This document shows positions 53,139 through 64,000 of a DNA stretch of 64,000 nucleotides, piece after piece. How positions within the stretch are numbered: position 1 is the first letter of the stretch; each line of letters begins with the position of its first letter. This DNA is from Nocardia sp. CC227C (lineage in GTDB: Bacteria; Actinomycetota; Actinomycetes; Mycobacteriales; Mycobacteriaceae), in NCBI RefSeq assembly GCF_030767025.1, contig NZ_JASITE010000002.1, forward strand, positions 310,001 through 374,000. The letters are read 5' to 3'. Under the pieces are notes generated by a model that saw only the letters and a program-made list of their open reading frames with translations, had not been told where the DNA came from and did not search any database. The position numbers and the translations under genes were made by a program.

Positions 53139-54164
53139 TCAGAACGCGAGCGTGACGACAACACCGAGGTAGACCAAGGTCAACAGGACACCGTCGAAAC
53201 CCAGGCGCAGCCACCCGTACCGCTGCCGGACGAGCAGGCCGCCGAGCAGCACCGCCGTCATCAACAACGCGGCGGCGGTCAGGAAGAGCTGATCGGTGCC
53301 ACCGGCATGGAACAGTGACCCGTCACGGAAGGCGATGTCTCCGATGACGAGATTGAGAGCATCGAGACTGTTGCCGCCGATGATCGCCGCGACAGCGAGG
53401 GTGAGCGCACCTCGCCGTACAGCCGCTATGGCGGTGACGGTCTCGGGCAGCGCATTGACCAGCCCCATGAAGACGCCGCCGACGAAACCGGCGCCGAGCC
53501 CGGTCGCGGCGACGAGGCTCTCGCCGGCGCGGGCAACCGCCCAGCCTCCGGCCATCACGATCGCGGCGCAGGCCGCGAAATCCGCCCACATCGAGGCATC
53601 CGAACGCTCACCGGACCCGCCGTGCCGGTCGGGCCGGTCCTCCCGGGTATCGCGAGTGGACACCACCCGCCACATCGGTTGCTTCTGACCCCGAATGAGA
53701 TGCAAGCCGCCCAGGTAGAGCCCGATCATGACCAGCGACGCCGGATGTACGCCGGCGACGGTGGCGTCGGGGCTGAACGATGCCAACAGCGCCGTGCTCA
53801 GCAAGACGATGAGCAGGCAACCGAACAGCAGATTCTGGGTGGACGCGGCCGCGTGTTCGAGATTGGCCCGGCCGTAGGCGGCATCGGCGGCGACGATCGC
53901 GAGCGTCTGCACCGCGATCCCACCGACAGCGTTGCTGTAGGCCAGCTCCGGGTGACCGTCGGCGGCGGCGACGGCGGTCATGACGATCCCCGACAGCGAG
54001 GTGATCAATCCGAAGAACACGGCACCGAAGAACGCCTCGCCCCACCCGGTCCGATCGGCCAACTCGTCGCCGAGGGCCGCCAGTCGGAACGACCCGGCGA
54101 CCGTCACGGCGGCTGCGACACAGAACACCGCCACCGCCACCCCCAGCGGCCACGTCCCTGTCAT
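53139..54164 (-). CDS. Sodium/calcium exchanger-like (CaCA) membrane protein
   Basis: 341 residues from the ATG at 54164; upstream in-frame codons to 54350 are polar and Arg-rich. About ten helices fall into two halves. Each half carries a version of the alpha-repeat: FFGLITSLSGIVMTAVAA with YSNAVGGIAVQ in the first, and FMGLVNALPETVTAIAA with AIIGGNSLDALNLV in the second. The second has the full ALPET and GGNSLD features; the first has Ser-Gly in place of Pro-Glu, so one of the two cation-site acidic residues may be missing. It probably exchanges Ca or another cation for Na or H. The central loop is long and charged. Confidence 0.8.
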   Translation of the reverse strand: MTGTWPLGVAVAVFCVAAAVTVAGSFRLAALGDELADRTGWGEAFFGAVFFGLITSLSGIVMTAVAAADGHPELAYSNAVGGIAVQTLAIVAADAAYGRANLEHAAASTQNLLFGCLLIVLLSTALLASFSPDATVAGVHPASLVMIGLYLGGLHLIRGQKQPMWRVVSTRDTREDRPDRHGGSGERSDASMWADFAACAAIVMAGGWAVARAGESLVAATGLGAGFVGGVFMGLVNALPETVTAIAAVRRGALTLAVAAIIGGNSLDALNLVIGDIAFRDGSLFHAGGTDQLFLTAAALLMTAVLLGGLLVRQRYGWLRLGFDGVLLTLVYLGVVVTLAF

Positions 54165-54303
54165 CGGCGCACCCCGCACAACGCAACCATCATCGTCGGT
54201 ACTACCCGATCTCGATCCGGTTACGCCACGGTCTCCTACCGGTTCGCCGACAACGGTCTCGGTACGGTGCGGGAAGCCGCGCACCATTGACCCGGTGCCG
54301 GGC

Positions 54304-54383
54304 GGCCATCGCCGACGCCTCGACCGTGGGTCGGTCCGCCCCGCCGGCATCGTTCACGTGCGGGCCGAGGACCTCTTGCCCGG
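54304..54383 (-). pseudogene. Decayed fragment of an RDD-family gene
   Basis: On the minus strand this codes AGQEVLGPHVNDAGGADRPT and continues VEASAMA. It closely matches GKKVLGLHVNGAGGADRPT and VKESAMR in the middle of the intact RDD protein (DNA at 52658-52735). No RDD sequence flanks it, and the fragment begins 8 bases after the fasciclin stop. It is best read as a remnant of a duplicated or second RDD gene. Confidence 0.65.
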
Positions 54384-54390
54384 CCCATCA

Positions 54391-54876
54391 CTACGGTCCG
54401 GGCAGGTGTGGGTGCGGAGACGGCGGGGTGAGAACCCTGTCGATCACGTAGACGGTGGCGTCGGCGGTTCGGAAACCGCCGCGTATCACCTTCGCGTCGT
54501 TGACCTCGATGCCGCGCGCACCACGGGTGACGGTCAGCGCGTGACCGGCGAGCGTGCGGTAGCTTCCGCCGATCGCCTCGGGTGGCAGGCCGACCGGAAC
54601 CGTGTGATAGGCAATGATTCTCAACAGGGCGGCACGGTCGGTGTGCAACCGCGGTGCCGTCCCCGCGTCCAGTTCGCCCAACGCGCTGGCCACCGGCATG
54701 AATACGGTGAACTGCTGTGCCGTACGGGCATGCCCGTACGGCACCCGGTCAGCCGCCCGGTGCTCCGCCCGGATCTGCCCGCCCCCCGCCGCCGCGACCG
54801 CGATGACCAGAATCGAGAGGCCCCACCAGGACACCGGTGCCACCCGACGCCGCTGCCCGTCGCTAACGGTGCCCAT
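54391..54876 (-). CDS. Membrane-anchored fasciclin (FAS1) domain protein, short
   Basis: 161 residues from the ATG at 54876, overlapping the end of mbtH by 14 bases. A hydrophobic helix ([17 protein letters not shown], about residues 17-35) serves as anchor or signal. The rest matches the second half of a FAS1 domain: [14 protein letters not shown], then [28 protein letters not shown] and [13 protein letters not shown], as in mycobacterial MPT70/MPT83. The usual first ~40 residues of FAS1 are missing, so the domain is short. FAS1 proteins act in adhesion or binding outside the membrane. The overlap with mbtH suggests translation as part of the NRPS2 operon. Confidence 0.75.
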   Translation of the reverse strand: MGTVSDGQRRRVAPVSWWGLSILVIAVAAAGGGQIRAEHRAADRVPYGHARTAQQFTVFMPVASALGELDAGTAPRLHTDRAALLRIIAYHTVPVGLPPEAIGGSYRTLAGHALTVTRGARGIEVNDAKVIRGGFRTADATVYVIDRVLTPPSPHPHLPGP

Positions 54877-55087
54877 CACAGCCCAGGGCCGCGACCAGAC
54901 TGTTCGGACGCATATCGGTCCAGTGCAGCTCCACGTAATCGAGGCAGTCACGGCGGTCACCCTCGTGGACGACCTGCCAGCCCTCGGGGATCGGCGCGAA
55001 GTCGGGCCACAGCGAGTACTGCCCCTCGGCATTGCGCAGTACCGAGAACTGGCCCTCGTCGTTGTCGAACGGATTGGTCTCGCTCAT
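54863..55087 (-). CDS. MbtH-like protein
   Basis: 74 residues. It has the MbtH signature: [33 protein letters not shown] and the conserved tryptophan region ELHWTDMRP. MbtH proteins bind A domains and are needed for their folding or activity. The ATG overlaps the stop of NRPS2 (ATGA), so it is translationally coupled to that enzyme. No second MbtH gene is seen in the window, so it may also serve the seven-module NRPS, though that gene belongs to another transcript. Confidence 0.95.
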   Translation of the reverse strand: MSETNPFDNDEGQFSVLRNAEGQYSLWPDFAPIPEGWQVVHEGDRRDCLDYVELHWTDMRPNSLVAALGCDGHR

Positions 55088-58000
55088 CGGTCATCCCTTT
55101 CTGTCGGTGATTCGTCGTCCGTCGGTGATCGGTCGAGGTAACTCCGCACTATCGGCCCGATCTCGCCCAGTGCCCGCGGCGAGCCCATGTCGACGTGCGA
55201 ACAGGCGGTGAGGTGTTCGTGGACCGCGCCGCCGACCACACGTTGCCACGGGTCCACGCCGCCGTCCGGGATCGCGGCACCCGCCTCCGGCGAAACCTGT
55301 TCGGTGGCCGTGAAATACACGAGATCTCCGGCATACGCGCCGGGGCGGTACCGGTGGCCCATGGCGGTCCCCGCCAGGTACCCCGCGTACAGTCGCTCCA
55401 CTCGATCGGAGTCGAGAGCGCCGAGCGGGCCCTGCCGCTCGCGCAGCAGTCGCGCGGCGTGCTGCGGGGTGATATGCCGCGCCGCCAAGCTCTCGTCCCC
55501 CAGCAACGCGGCCAGCAGTTCGCCCGCACTGGGATCGGCGGGTTCGGGCTCGTCGGCCAGCACTCGGCTGTCCAGCAGGGCCAGCAGGCCCACCTCCGCA
55601 CCCGCCGCGCGGAGTTGCACCGCCATCTCGTAGGCGATCAATCCGCCCAGCGACCAGCCGAGCAGGTGATAGGGGCCGCGCGGACGCACCGCGCGCAACT
55701 CACGGATATAGCGTTGTGCCAATTGCTCGATGGAGTCGATGCCGGTGTCGTCCTCGGTGAGATGCGGCAGTTGCAGACCGTACACCGGCCGCTCCGGTTC
55801 GAGGTGCGGCAGCAGGGCCGCATAGCTCCAGGCCACGCCGCTGACGGAATGGACACAGAACAGCGGCGGCAGCGCGCCCCGCGCCCGCAGTGGCAGCAGC
55901 GGGTCCAGCGCGGCCGCGACGGCGGCGACGTCGCCCCCCGAAGCCGCGACGTATCCGGCGATCCCGGCCGGTGTGGGGTCCAGGAAGAGGGCCTGCATGG
56001 GAATCCGCACACCGTGGGTGTCCTGGAGCTCCGCCACCAGCCGGGTGCCGAGCAGGGAGTTGCCGCCCAGTTCGAAGAAGTTGTCGTCGACGCCCACCGT
56101 GTCCGATCCCAGCACGGTGGCGAAGGCGGCGCACACCCGGGCTTCCAGCGGGTTGCCCGGCTCCCGGTAACCGGCACTCGCGAGGAGCACCGGCTCCGGC
56201 AGCGCCGCACGGTCGAGTTTCCCCGCGGGCGTCCGCGGCAGCTCCGCCAGTACCGTGATCGCCTGCGGCACCATGTATCCCGGTACCTTGGCGGCGACGT
56301 GGCGGCGCAGCTCCCCCGCCGTCGGGTGCGCGCCCGGCGCACAAGCCACATAGGCGGCCAGCATGGTCGCACCACCCGGCAGGTCGTAGCCGATGGTGGC
56401 GGCGGCGGCCACTTCCGGATGGGCGGCGAGTACGGCGTCGATCTCGCCGAACTCGATGCGGAAGCCACGAATCTTCACCTGATGGTCGGTGCGCCCGAGA
56501 TATTCGAGTTCCCACCGGCCGTCACGCCACAGCCAGCGCACCAGATCACCGGTTCGATACATGCGGGTGCCGGGCGCACCGAACGGATCGGCCACGAATC
56601 GCGTCGCCGTCAGTCCCGGTCGCCGGTGATACCCCCGCGCCAACGCGTTTCCGGCCAGGTGCAGTTCGCCGGGCACACCCACCGGCACCGGGTGCAACCG
56701 ATCGTCCAGCACCACGACGGCGAACCCGCGCAGCGGCCCCCCGATCGTGATCGGCGGACCGGGCAGCAGCGGGCCGCTGATTGTCGCGGCGACGGTGGCC
56801 TCCGACGGACCGTAGGCATTGAGCATGGTCCGGCGGGGCGCGGCGGTGTCGTCCACCCACCGCCGCACCAGTTCCGGATCGGTGCGATCGCCGCCGACCA
56901 TGACGAACTCGAGCTGGTCGAGTCCCGTGGGGTCGACCGTGGACAGGGCCGCCGGAGTGCTGAAGGCGTGGGTCACCTCGTTGGCGCGCAGCAGCTCTCG
57001 CAGTGCGTCGCCACCGTAGACCGAGGCGTCGGCGAGGACCAGTGTCGCGGCCGAGCCGAGCGCGAGCAACACCTCCAGGACGGCGGCGTCGAAACTGGGT
57101 GAGGCGAAATGCAGCACCCGCGAATCGCCGGTCACCCCGCCGCGTTCGGCCAGTTCGGCGGTGAAGTCGGCGAGTCCCGCGTGCGTCACGCACACTCCCT
57201 TGGGCACGCCGGTCGATCCGGAGGTGTAGATCAGGTACGCCGGATTGTCGAGCCGTGGTCCGCCGCCGCGTTCGGCGGTGCGCACCGGCGCGTCCGAGTA
57301 TGTCCGCAGCTCGGCCGCGAAGGCGGGGTCATCGAGCACCAGCCACCGCGTCCCGTCGGGCAGGGCGTCGCGGCAGCGGGCGACGGTGAGGCCGATCCGC
57401 GCGTCCGCGTCCGACACCATGTGCCGGATGCGCTGAGCCGGGTAGGACGGATCGACGGGCACGAAGGCGGCTCCGGTCTTGATCACCGCCAACATGGCCC
57501 GCACCGAGTCGACCGATCTCGGAATACCTAGCGCCACATATGATTCCGGCCCGACACCGAACTCCAGCAGCACCCGGGCCAGCCGGTTGGTGGCCCGGTC
57601 GAGCTGGTCGTAGCTCATCTGGATCTCGTGATCGCGGATCGCGACGGTGCCGGGACCCGAGGCCACGGCGGCGGCGAAAAGAGCGGGGAACGGCGTCGCG
57701 CCGGTCGACATCGCACCTCGCACCGGTGCGAGGTCGCGTCGCTCCCGCGCATCGAGCAGGTCCAGATCGCCTACCGCCGTATCCGGTGCGGCCACGGCGG
57801 CGGTGAGCACCCGATGGAACCTGCGGCACAGCTCATGCGCGGTGTCGGCGTCGTAGAGATCCTCGGCGTAGGTGACGCACAGGTCGATGCCGTCCGGAGC
57901 GCCCCGGTCCGTCCACGATTCGGTGAGGGTGAACTGCAGGTCGAACTTCGCCACGTCGATACCGGGGTCCTCGGCGACGATGTCCACCGCCCCCAGCCGC

Positions 58001-61000
58001 GGCGCCCGCGGCACCGCGCTGTGTACCGACAGCATCACCTGAAACAGCGGGTGATATGCCGCGGACCGGCTCGGTTGCACCGCCTCCACCAGGCGTTCGA
58101 AGGGAATGTCGGCGTGCGCGAAGGCATCCAGATCGGTTTCCCGCACTGTGTCCAGCAGGTCGGCGAAGGATCGGTCGGACGGCACCGCCGTACGCAATAC
58201 GAGCGTGCCCACGAACATACCGACCAGCGGTTCGAGCCTCGGATCGACGCGCCCGCCGATGGGCGTGCCCACCGAGATGTCGGCGGTGCCGCCGAGACGG
58301 CTCAGCAGCACCGCGGTGACGGCGTGCAGCACCATGAACACGCTGACGCCGCGGCGGCGCGCCAATTCGGTCAGCTCACCGTGCAATTCGACGTCGATGC
58401 GCGTGGACACCGACGCACCCCGATGCGAGGGCACGGCGGGGCGCGGCCGGTCGGCGGGCAGGTTCAGGCATTCCGGCGCACCGGCCAATCGGTCGGACCA
58501 GTAGGCCAGCTGCCGGGCGGCCGGACTGTCCGGATCCTGTTCGCTGCCGAGAATCTCGTGCTGCCACAGGCTGAAGTCGGCGTACTGCACCGGCAGGCCG
58601 TCCCATGCGGGCGTCGTGCCCGTCCGGCGCGCCTCGTAGGCGGCCGCCAGGTCGGCCGCCAGCGGCTCGACCGAGCCGCCGTCGGCGGCGATGTGGTGCA
58701 GCACGAGTACCAGCACATGCTCGTCTGCCGCGAGCCGCAGCAGCTGCGCGCGAATCGGGATCTCCCGGGCGACGTCGAATCCGGCGGCGGCACAGCAGCG
58801 GACGAACTCTGCCACCCGGTCGTCGGTGATGTCGATGACCGGGACCGAGGGCGTCGAGTCCGGGACCGGCACCTGGTGCGGCCCCTCGGCGTCCGCCGGG
58901 AACACGGTGTGCAGCACCTCGTGCCGCGCCACCACATCGGCCACCGCCCGGCACAGCGCAGTCTCGTCCAGTGGGCCGCGCAACCGCAGTACCAGTGGAA
59001 TGTTGTATGCGCCGGAGTCGGTGTCGAATCGGTTGAGCAGCCACAGTCGCTGCTGCGCGGGCGACAGCGGCACCCGCGCCGGGCGGACCCGCGCCGCCAG
59101 CGCGGGGCGGTGATCGCGACGGTCGGAGCGATCGAGCACCGCGCCCAACCCGGCCGGGGTGGGATTCTCGAACACCGCCCGCACCTCGAGCCGGATTCCG
59201 GAGGTCGCCGCGATCCGCGCAACCAACTGGGTGGCGGAGAGCGAGTTCCCGCCCAGCTCGAAGAAATCGTGCTCGGCCAGAATTCCGTCCCGCCCGATCA
59301 CGTCGGCCATCGCGGCCGCCGCCAGCCGCTCCCCGTCGGTCCGAGGTGCGCGGCCGCCGTCGGCCACCGCCCAGCTCGGCTCGGGCAGCGCCCGGCGGTC
59401 GAGCTTTCCGTTGGGCGACAGCGGGATCGAGTCCAACACCACGAACAGCGCGGGCACCATGTGCGCCGGGAGACGCTCCGCGGCGGCGGCACGCAGGGCT
59501 CCGGGGTCGACGGTCCGGCCGTCCAGCGCGACCACATAGCACACCAGCTGCGCCCGTCCCGCGTCGTCGCGACGAATATCGGTGTGCACGAACCGTATTC
59601 CCTCGCATTCGCCGACGACGGCGGTGACCTCGCCGAGTTCGATCCGGAAGCCGCGCACCTTCACCTGGTCATCGGCACGGCCGACGAAGACGAGTTCGCC
59701 CTCGGCGTTCCAGCGCACCAGGTCGCCGGTGCGGTACATCCGCGCTCCGGGGCCGCCGAACGGGTCGGCGATGAAGCGCTCGGCGGTCAGCGCCGGTCGA
59801 CGGTGATAGCCGCGCGCGACGCCGGTACCGCCCACGTAGAGTTCACCGACCACGCCCAGCGGCACCGGACGCAGCCGCCCGTCCAGCACCACCGCGCTCA
59901 CGCCGCGTATCGGACGGCCCAGGGCGATCGGGCGATCGGGACGCATCGGCGCGGAGAAGGTGGTGGCGATCGTCGCCTCGGACGGGCCGTAGCCGTTCAC
60001 CATGGCCCGCCCGCGTCCCCACTGCTCCACCAGTTCCCGGTCGAACGCCTCGCCTCCGACGACCAGGGTGCGCAGCCGTGGCAGCGGCCAGCGATCGACA
60101 TCGATGCTCGCCAGCACGGCGGGGGTGATCACCGCGTGGGTCACCGCCCTGCTCTCGATGAGTTCGGCCAGCGCGTCGCCACCGTAGATGTCGGTCGCGG
60201 CGATGACCATCGTCGCGCCAGCGCACCAGGCGAGCAGCAGTTCCAGCACAGCGACGTCGAAACTCGGCGAGGCCAGGTGCAGGGTGCGCGACGAGCGGTC
60301 CACACCGAATCGGACCCGTTGCACCTCGGCGCAGTTGAACAGGCCGCGGTGCGTGACGGCCACGCCCTTGGGCAGTCCGGTCGAGCCGGACGTGTAGATC
60401 ACGTACGCGACCTCGTCGAGCAGCAGCGGCCGCGTGCGCTCCCCGTCGTCGATCGGTGCGTCGGACCACTCGGACGCGGCGTCGACCGGCAGCCACTCCA
60501 CGCCGAGACCGTCGGGCAACGCGTCCCGGTCCGACTCGACGGTCAGACCGCAGCGTACGGCGGAGTCGGTCAGCATGTGCCGAATGCGGTCCACCGGGTG
60601 GCGCACGTCCACGGGCAGGAAGGCCGCCCCGGTCTTGGCGACGGCGAGCGATCCGACCACGGACTCCACCGATCGCGCCAGACCCAGCGCGACGACGTCG
60701 CCGGGTCCGACACCGGCCGCGATGAGCCTGCGGGCCAGCCGGTTCGACCAGGCGTCGAGCTCACCGTAGGTCACCGTGCGGGTAGCCGCGACGAGCGCCG
60801 GGTGCGCGGCATCCACCGCACGGGCGAACAGTTCCGGCAAGCCGATAGGGGGCGCCGCGGGTTCGCCGCGCCCGGGTGCGAGGACCGACCGCTCCCAGGC
60901 GCTGAGCAGGTCGACATCGCCGACCGCGGCACGCGGGTCGTCGAGCACGCCCTCGAGCAGCCGCACGAAGCGACGGCTCAGCCGGTCCGCCGTACTGGCG

Positions 61001-64000
61001 TCGAACAGGTCGGTGGCATAGGTCAGACACAGGTCGATGCCGTCCGGATCCCCGTGCGGCGTCCGGGTTTCGGTGAAGGTGAACTGAAGATCACACTTCG
61101 CCAGGCCCGGGTCGACGGACAGGCCCGACACCTCCAGCTCCGGCAGCCGCACCGCGGGCACACCCATATTCGTGAGCGACAGGCTGACCTGGAACAACGG
61201 GTGATGGGCGGTCGAACGGACCGGATTGAGCAGTTCCACCAGCCGTTCGAAGGGCAGGTCGGCATGGGCGAAGGCGTCGAGATCGGTATCGCGCACGGCG
61301 GCCAGCACGGTGGGGAAGTCGGCCGCGCCGTCGATCCGCGTCCGCAGCACCAGCGTGCCGACGAACATGCCGATCAGATCGTCGAGCGCCGCGTCGCCGC
61401 GCCCGGACACGGCCGTGCCGATCGTGATGTCGCCGGTCCCGGCGGTCCGGGAGATGAGCACCGCCAAGACCGCGTGCAGCACCATGAAGACACTCACATC
61501 GTGCGCCCGCGCGATATCGGTCACGCGGGCGTGCAGCCGCGCGTCCACCCGCACCGAGGTCGAGGCCCCGCGATGGGTGGCCACCGCCGGGCGGGGACGA
61601 TCGGCGGGCAACTCCAGGCATTCGGGCAGTCCGGCCAACCGCTCGGTCCAGTACCGCACCTGCGCCGCTGCGACACTGTCCGGATCGTCCTCGCCGCCCA
61701 GCGCATCCCGTTGCCACAGGCTGTAATCCGCGTACTGGACCGGCAGGGGTGACCACTCGGGGACGCGGCCGCCGCACCGCGCCTCGTACGCCGTCACCAG
61801 ATCCGCGGCCAGTGGGGTCAGCGACCACCCGTCCGCGGCGATGTGATGGACCACGACCACCAGCACGTGACCGTCCGGGCCGACCCGAAGCAGGGTCGCG
61901 CGCAGCGGCGGTTCCGCGCTCAGATCGAACCCGCCACGCGCCACCTCGATCGCGTCGTCGGCCATGGTGCGAGAACTCGAGACGACGCACACGACCGGCA
62001 CCGGCGTCTCCGGCGGCAGGACCACCTGATGCGGTCCGTCGGCGTCCTCCGGGAATACGGTGCGCAGGATCTCGTGACGTGCGACGACATCGGCGACGGC
62101 CAGACGCAGCGCGTCGATGTCCAAGCGCCCGCGCAGTCGCAGTCCGATCGGAATGTTGTAGGCCCCGGAGCCGGGTTCGAATCGGTTGAGGAACCACAGG
62201 CGCTGCTGCGCCGAGGACAGCGGCACCCGGACGGGCCGCTCGCGCGCCGTCAACGCCGGACGGACCGGACGCCCGCCCGATCCCGAATCATCCAGCAGGA
62301 CAGCCAGTTCGGCGGGAGTGGGGTGGTCGAAGACCGACCGCACCGCGAGCTGTCGCCCGCCGACGGCTGCGAGCCGCGCGACCAGCTGGGTCGCCGAGAG
62401 CGAGTTGCCGCCGATGTCGAAGAAGTCCTGATCGGCCCCGATATCGGACCGGCCGAGCACCTCACCCATGACCCCGGCCACCAGCGCTTCGGTGGGTGTC
62501 CGCGGGGCGCGGCCGGGAGCAGCGGTCGGCCAGACCGGTTCCGACAGCGCTCGACGGTCCAGTTTTCCGTTGGGCGACAGTGGAATCGACGCCAGTGGCA
62601 CGAACACCGCCGGAACCATGTGAGTGGGCAGTCGCCGCGCCGCGGCCTCCCGCAGCCGCGCCGGATCGGCGGCGGCGTCCTCGCCGTCCGGCACGACGTA
62701 GCAGACGATGGCCGGGGTGTCGGTCGGATCGCGCCGTATCTCGGTGTGCGCGAAGCGGATACCGTCGAGCTGGGCCATCACCGCGCTGATCTCGCCGAGT
62801 TCGACGCGGAAGCCGCGGATCTTCACCTGGTCGTCGCCGCGGCCCAGGAACATCAGCTCGCCCTCGTCCGTCCACCGCACCGCATCGCCGGTCCGGTACA
62901 TGCGCTCGCCCGGCACGGTGGCGTAGGGATTCGCCACGAAGCGCTGCGCGGTGAGCCCGGGGCGCAGCCGGTAGCCACGCGCCAGGCCGTCACCTGCGAT
63001 GTACAGATCTCCGGCGACCCCCGGCGGGAGCGGCCGCAACCGCTGGTCCAGCACGGCCACGGCGGTACCGCGGATCGGGCGTCCGAGCACCACCGGAGCC
63101 GCATCCGTCAGCGGTTCGGAGATGGCGCTCATGATGGTGGTCTCGGTCGGGCCGTACCCGTTGTGCAGCGCCCGTCCGGGCGACCAGCGGGCGACCAGCT
63201 CGGCGCCCACGGCCTCACCGCCCACCACCAGGCAACGCAGTGCGGGCAGCGGCCAGCGGTCGACGTCGACACTGGCCAGCGCTGCCGGGGTGATGAACGC
63301 GTGGGTGACCCGTTCGCGGTCGAGCAGCGCCGCCAGTTCGTCGCCGCCGTACACCTCGGGCGGGGCGATCACCATGGTCGCTCCCGCCCCCCAGGCGAGC
63401 AGCAGTTCGAGCACCGCCGCGTCGAAACTCGGCGACGCGAAATGCAGTGTCCGGCTGTCGGATTCCACGCCGTACCGGATGCGCTGCTCCAGCGCGAACC
63501 CCGCGAGTCCACGGTGGGTCACCGCCACGCCTTTGGGCCGGCCGGTGGACCCGGAGGTGTAGATGACGTACGCGATGTCGTCGATGCCCGGCGAGCGCAC
63601 CCGGTCCGTGTCCGATACCGGCTCCCCCGAGCCGAATCGCTCCAGTTCGGCCAGGGACAGCCAGGTGATGTCCGGCGGCAGTTCCGCGCCCGCCGCCGCG
63701 CCGGTCACGCCCAAGCGCGCGCCGGAATCGGCGAGCATGTGCCGGATGCGGTCGGCGGGATAGCGGAGGTCCACGGGGAGGAAAGCCGCACCGGTCTTGG
63801 TGACCGACACCGTCGCCAGTACGGACGCGGCCGAGCGCGGCAGGGCCAGGGCGACCGTGTCACCCGGACCGACGCCGTGCGCGATCAGGGCGTGCGCCAC
63901 CCGGTTCGACCGGTCGTCCAGCTCGCCGTAGCGCGACTCGCCGTCCGGCGCGATCAGGGCGATGCGGTCGCGGTCGGTGGTGGCGGCGGCGAACAGCTCC
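55084..64000 (-). CDS. Second NRPS, C-terminal part (A-T / C-A-T / C-A-T-TE)
   Basis: The frame is open at the window edge, so the 5' end is missing; about 2,970 residues are visible. Domains in order are: an A domain (YTSGSTG near 63560) with carrier serine at 62401-62403; a C domain (HHIAADG near 61840), an A domain (60400) and a carrier (59243); then C (58690), A (57230), carrier (56057) and thioesterase (GWSLGG near 55655). No E domain is present here. Pockets are read as D-A-L-F-V-G-G-I-M-K, D-V-L-V-V-G-G-I-A-K and D-A-L-F-M-G-A-V-A-K, none of which I can match to a textbook substrate with confidence. All C domains keep HHxxxDG. It is followed by mbtH (ATGA overlap). Its own thioesterase shows that it makes a product separate from the seven-module NRPS. 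Confidence 0.93.
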   Translation of the reverse strand, partial: ELFAAATTDRDRIALIAPDGESRYGELDDRSNRVAHALIAHGVGPGDTVALALPRSAASVLATVSVTKTGAAFLPVDLRYPADRIRHMLADSGARLGVTGAAAGAELPPDITWLSLAELERFGSGEPVSDTDRVRSPGIDDIAYVIYTSGSTGRPKGVAVTHRGLAGFALEQRIRYGVESDSRTLHFASPSFDAAVLELLLAWGAGATMVIAPPEVYGGDELAALLDRERVTHAFITPAALASVDVDRWPLPALRCLVVGGEAVGAELVARWSPGRALHNGYGPTETTIMSAISEPLTDAAPVVLGRPIRGTAVAVLDQRLRPLPPGVAGDLYIAGDGLARGYRLRPGLTAQRFVANPYATVPGERMYRTGDAVRWTDEGELMFLGRGDDQVKIRGFRVELGEISAVMAQLDGIRFAHTEIRRDPTDTPAIVCYVVPDGEDAAADPARLREAAARRLPTHMVPAVFVPLASIPLSPNGKLDRRALSEPVWPTAAPGRAPRTPTEALVAGVMGEVLGRSDIGADQDFFDIGGNSLSATQLVARLAAVGGRQLAVRSVFDHPTPAELAVLLDDSGSGGRPVRPALTARERPVRVPLSSAQQRLWFLNRFEPGSGAYNIPIGLRLRGRLDIDALRLAVADVVARHEILRTVFPEDADGPHQVVLPPETPVPVVCVVSSSRTMADDAIEVARGGFDLSAEPPLRATLLRVGPDGHVLVVVVHHIAADGWSLTPLAADLVTAYEARCGGRVPEWSPLPVQYADYSLWQRDALGGEDDPDSVAAAQVRYWTERLAGLPECLELPADRPRPAVATHRGASTSVRVDARLHARVTDIARAHDVSVFMVLHAVLAVLISRTAGTGDITIGTAVSGRGDAALDDLIGMFVGTLVLRTRIDGAADFPTVLAAVRDTDLDAFAHADLPFERLVELLNPVRSTAHHPLFQVSLSLTNMGVPAVRLPELEVSGLSVDPGLAKCDLQFTFTETRTPHGDPDGIDLCLTYATDLFDASTADRLSRRFVRLLEGVLDDPRAAVGDVDLLSAWERSVLAPGRGEPAAPPIGLPELFARAVDAAHPALVAATRTVTYGELDAWSNRLARRLIAAGVGPGDVVALGLARSVESVVGSLAVAKTGAAFLPVDVRHPVDRIRHMLTDSAVRCGLTVESDRDALPDGLGVEWLPVDAASEWSDAPIDDGERTRPLLLDEVAYVIYTSGSTGLPKGVAVTHRGLFNCAEVQRVRFGVDRSSRTLHLASPSFDVAVLELLLAWCAGATMVIAATDIYGGDALAELIESRAVTHAVITPAVLASIDVDRWPLPRLRTLVVGGEAFDRELVEQWGRGRAMVNGYGPSEATIATTFSAPMRPDRPIALGRPIRGVSAVVLDGRLRPVPLGVVGELYVGGTGVARGYHRRPALTAERFIADPFGGPGARMYRTGDLVRWNAEGELVFVGRADDQVKVRGFRIELGEVTAVVGECEGIRFVHTDIRRDDAGRAQLVCYVVALDGRTVDPGALRAAAAERLPAHMVPALFVVLDSIPLSPNGKLDRRALPEPSWAVADGGRAPRTDGERLAAAAMADVIGRDGILAEHDFFELGGNSLSATQLVARIAATSGIRLEVRAVFENPTPAGLGAVLDRSDRRDHRPALAARVRPARVPLSPAQQRLWLLNRFDTDSGAYNIPLVLRLRGPLDETALCRAVADVVARHEVLHTVFPADAEGPHQVPVPDSTPSVPVIDITDDRVAEFVRCCAAAGFDVAREIPIRAQLLRLAADEHVLVLVLHHIAADGGSVEPLAADLAAAYEARRTGTTPAWDGLPVQYADFSLWQHEILGSEQDPDSPAARQLAYWSDRLAGAPECLNLPADRPRPAVPSHRGASVSTRIDVELHGELTELARRRGVSVFMVLHAVTAVLLSRLGGTADISVGTPIGGRVDPRLEPLVGMFVGTLVLRTAVPSDRSFADLLDTVRETDLDAFAHADIPFERLVEAVQPSRSAAYHPLFQVMLSVHSAVPRAPRLGAVDIVAEDPGIDVAKFDLQFTLTESWTDRGAPDGIDLCVTYAEDLYDADTAHELCRRFHRVLTAAVAAPDTAVGDLDLLDARERRDLAPVRGAMSTGATPFPALFAAAVASGPGTVAIRDHEIQMSYDQLDRATNRLARVLLEFGVGPESYVALGIPRSVDSVRAMLAVIKTGAAFVPVDPSYPAQRIRHMVSDADARIGLTVARCRDALPDGTRWLVLDDPAFAAELRTYSDAPVRTAERGGGPRLDNPAYLIYTSGSTGVPKGVCVTHAGLADFTAELAERGGVTGDSRVLHFASPSFDAAVLEVLLALGSAATLVLADASVYGGDALRELLRANEVTHAFSTPAALSTVDPTGLDQLEFVMVGGDRTDPELVRRWVDDTAAPRRTMLNAYGPSEATVAATISGPLLPGPPITIGGPLRGFAVVVLDDRLHPVPVGVPGELHLAGNALARGYHRRPGLTATRFVADPFGAPGTRMYRTGDLVRWLWRDGRWELEYLGRTDHQVKIRGFRIEFGEIDAVLAAHPEVAAAATIGYDLPGGATMLAAYVACAPGAHPTAGELRRHVAAKVPGYMVPQAITVLAELPRTPAGKLDRAALPEPVLLASAGYREPGNPLEARVCAAFATVLGSDTVGVDDNFFELGGNSLLGTRLVAELQDTHGVRIPMQALFLDPTPAGIAGYVAASGGDVAAVAAALDPLLPLRARGALPPLFCVHSVSGVAWSYAALLPHLEPERPVYGLQLPHLTEDDTGIDSIEQLAQRYIRELRAVRPRGPYHLLGWSLGGLIAYEMAVQLRAAGAEVGLLALLDSRVLADEPEPADPSAGELLAALLGDESLAARHITPQHAARLLRERQGPLGALDSDRVERLYAGYLAGTAMGHRYRPGAYAGDLVYFTATEQVSPEAGAAIPDGGVDPWQRVVGGAVHEHLTACSHVDMGSPRALGEIGPIVRSYLDRSPTDDESPTERDDR

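Noticed and set aside
63898..63900. GTG at 63900 as start of the second NRPS
   Set aside because: It lies in the middle of an A domain and the same frame stays open to the end of the window, so the gene begins outside.

Overview
The window is high-GC actinobacterial chromosome, most likely Nocardia or a close relative in the Mycobacteriales. The evidence is a stand-alone MCE protein, a CmtR/CtpG-type metal module, a FadD-type ligase, TerA/TerD proteins, GTG/TTG starts, and large FAAL- and MbtH-linked NRPS genes. I see no rRNA, tRNA, insertion sequence or CRISPR array.

Bases 1-17,000 are mixed housekeeping and accessory genes. In order they are: the 3' end of an acyl-CoA synthetase; two membrane proteins including a PepSY-TM protein; a secreted protein; a divergent metal-resistance module (small membrane protein / cmtR-ctpG) around a perfect palindrome; a sodium:solute symporter with a small membrane partner; a membrane diguanylate cyclase; a conserved Ala-rich protein; a lipoprotein; an orphan MCE protein; an enoyl-CoA hydratase; and an acyltransferase preceded by a TetR-like operator.

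Bases 17,000-49,950 (all minus strand) hold a lipopeptide locus. The order of transcription is MerR-type regulator, a promoter with a dyad, fatty acyl-AMP ligase (FAAL), an acyl-carrier/luciferase-like monooxygenase, a 9,498-residue seven-module NRPS, and a PP2C phosphatase. FAAL and monooxygenase overlap by ATGA. Monooxygenase and NRPS lie in the same reading frame, separated by one TAG codon. My reading of the NRPS is C-A(FkbM)-T / C-A-T-E / C-A-T / C-A-T-E / C-A-T-E / C-A-T / C-A-T-TE. This predicts an N-acylated heptapeptide starting with Thr, with D residues at positions 2, 4 and 5. The order and stereochemistry are inference from domain order.

Bases 50,200-54,200 carry a TerA-like/DedA pair, TerD, an RDD protein and a cation-antiporter-like protein, plus a decayed RDD fragment at about 54,300.

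Bases 54,391-64,000 are the 3' part of a second minus-strand NRPS operon. It holds A-T / C-A-T / C-A-T-TE (5' end outside the window), then an MbtH protein overlapping by ATGA, then a membrane-anchored fasciclin-domain protein overlapping mbtH.
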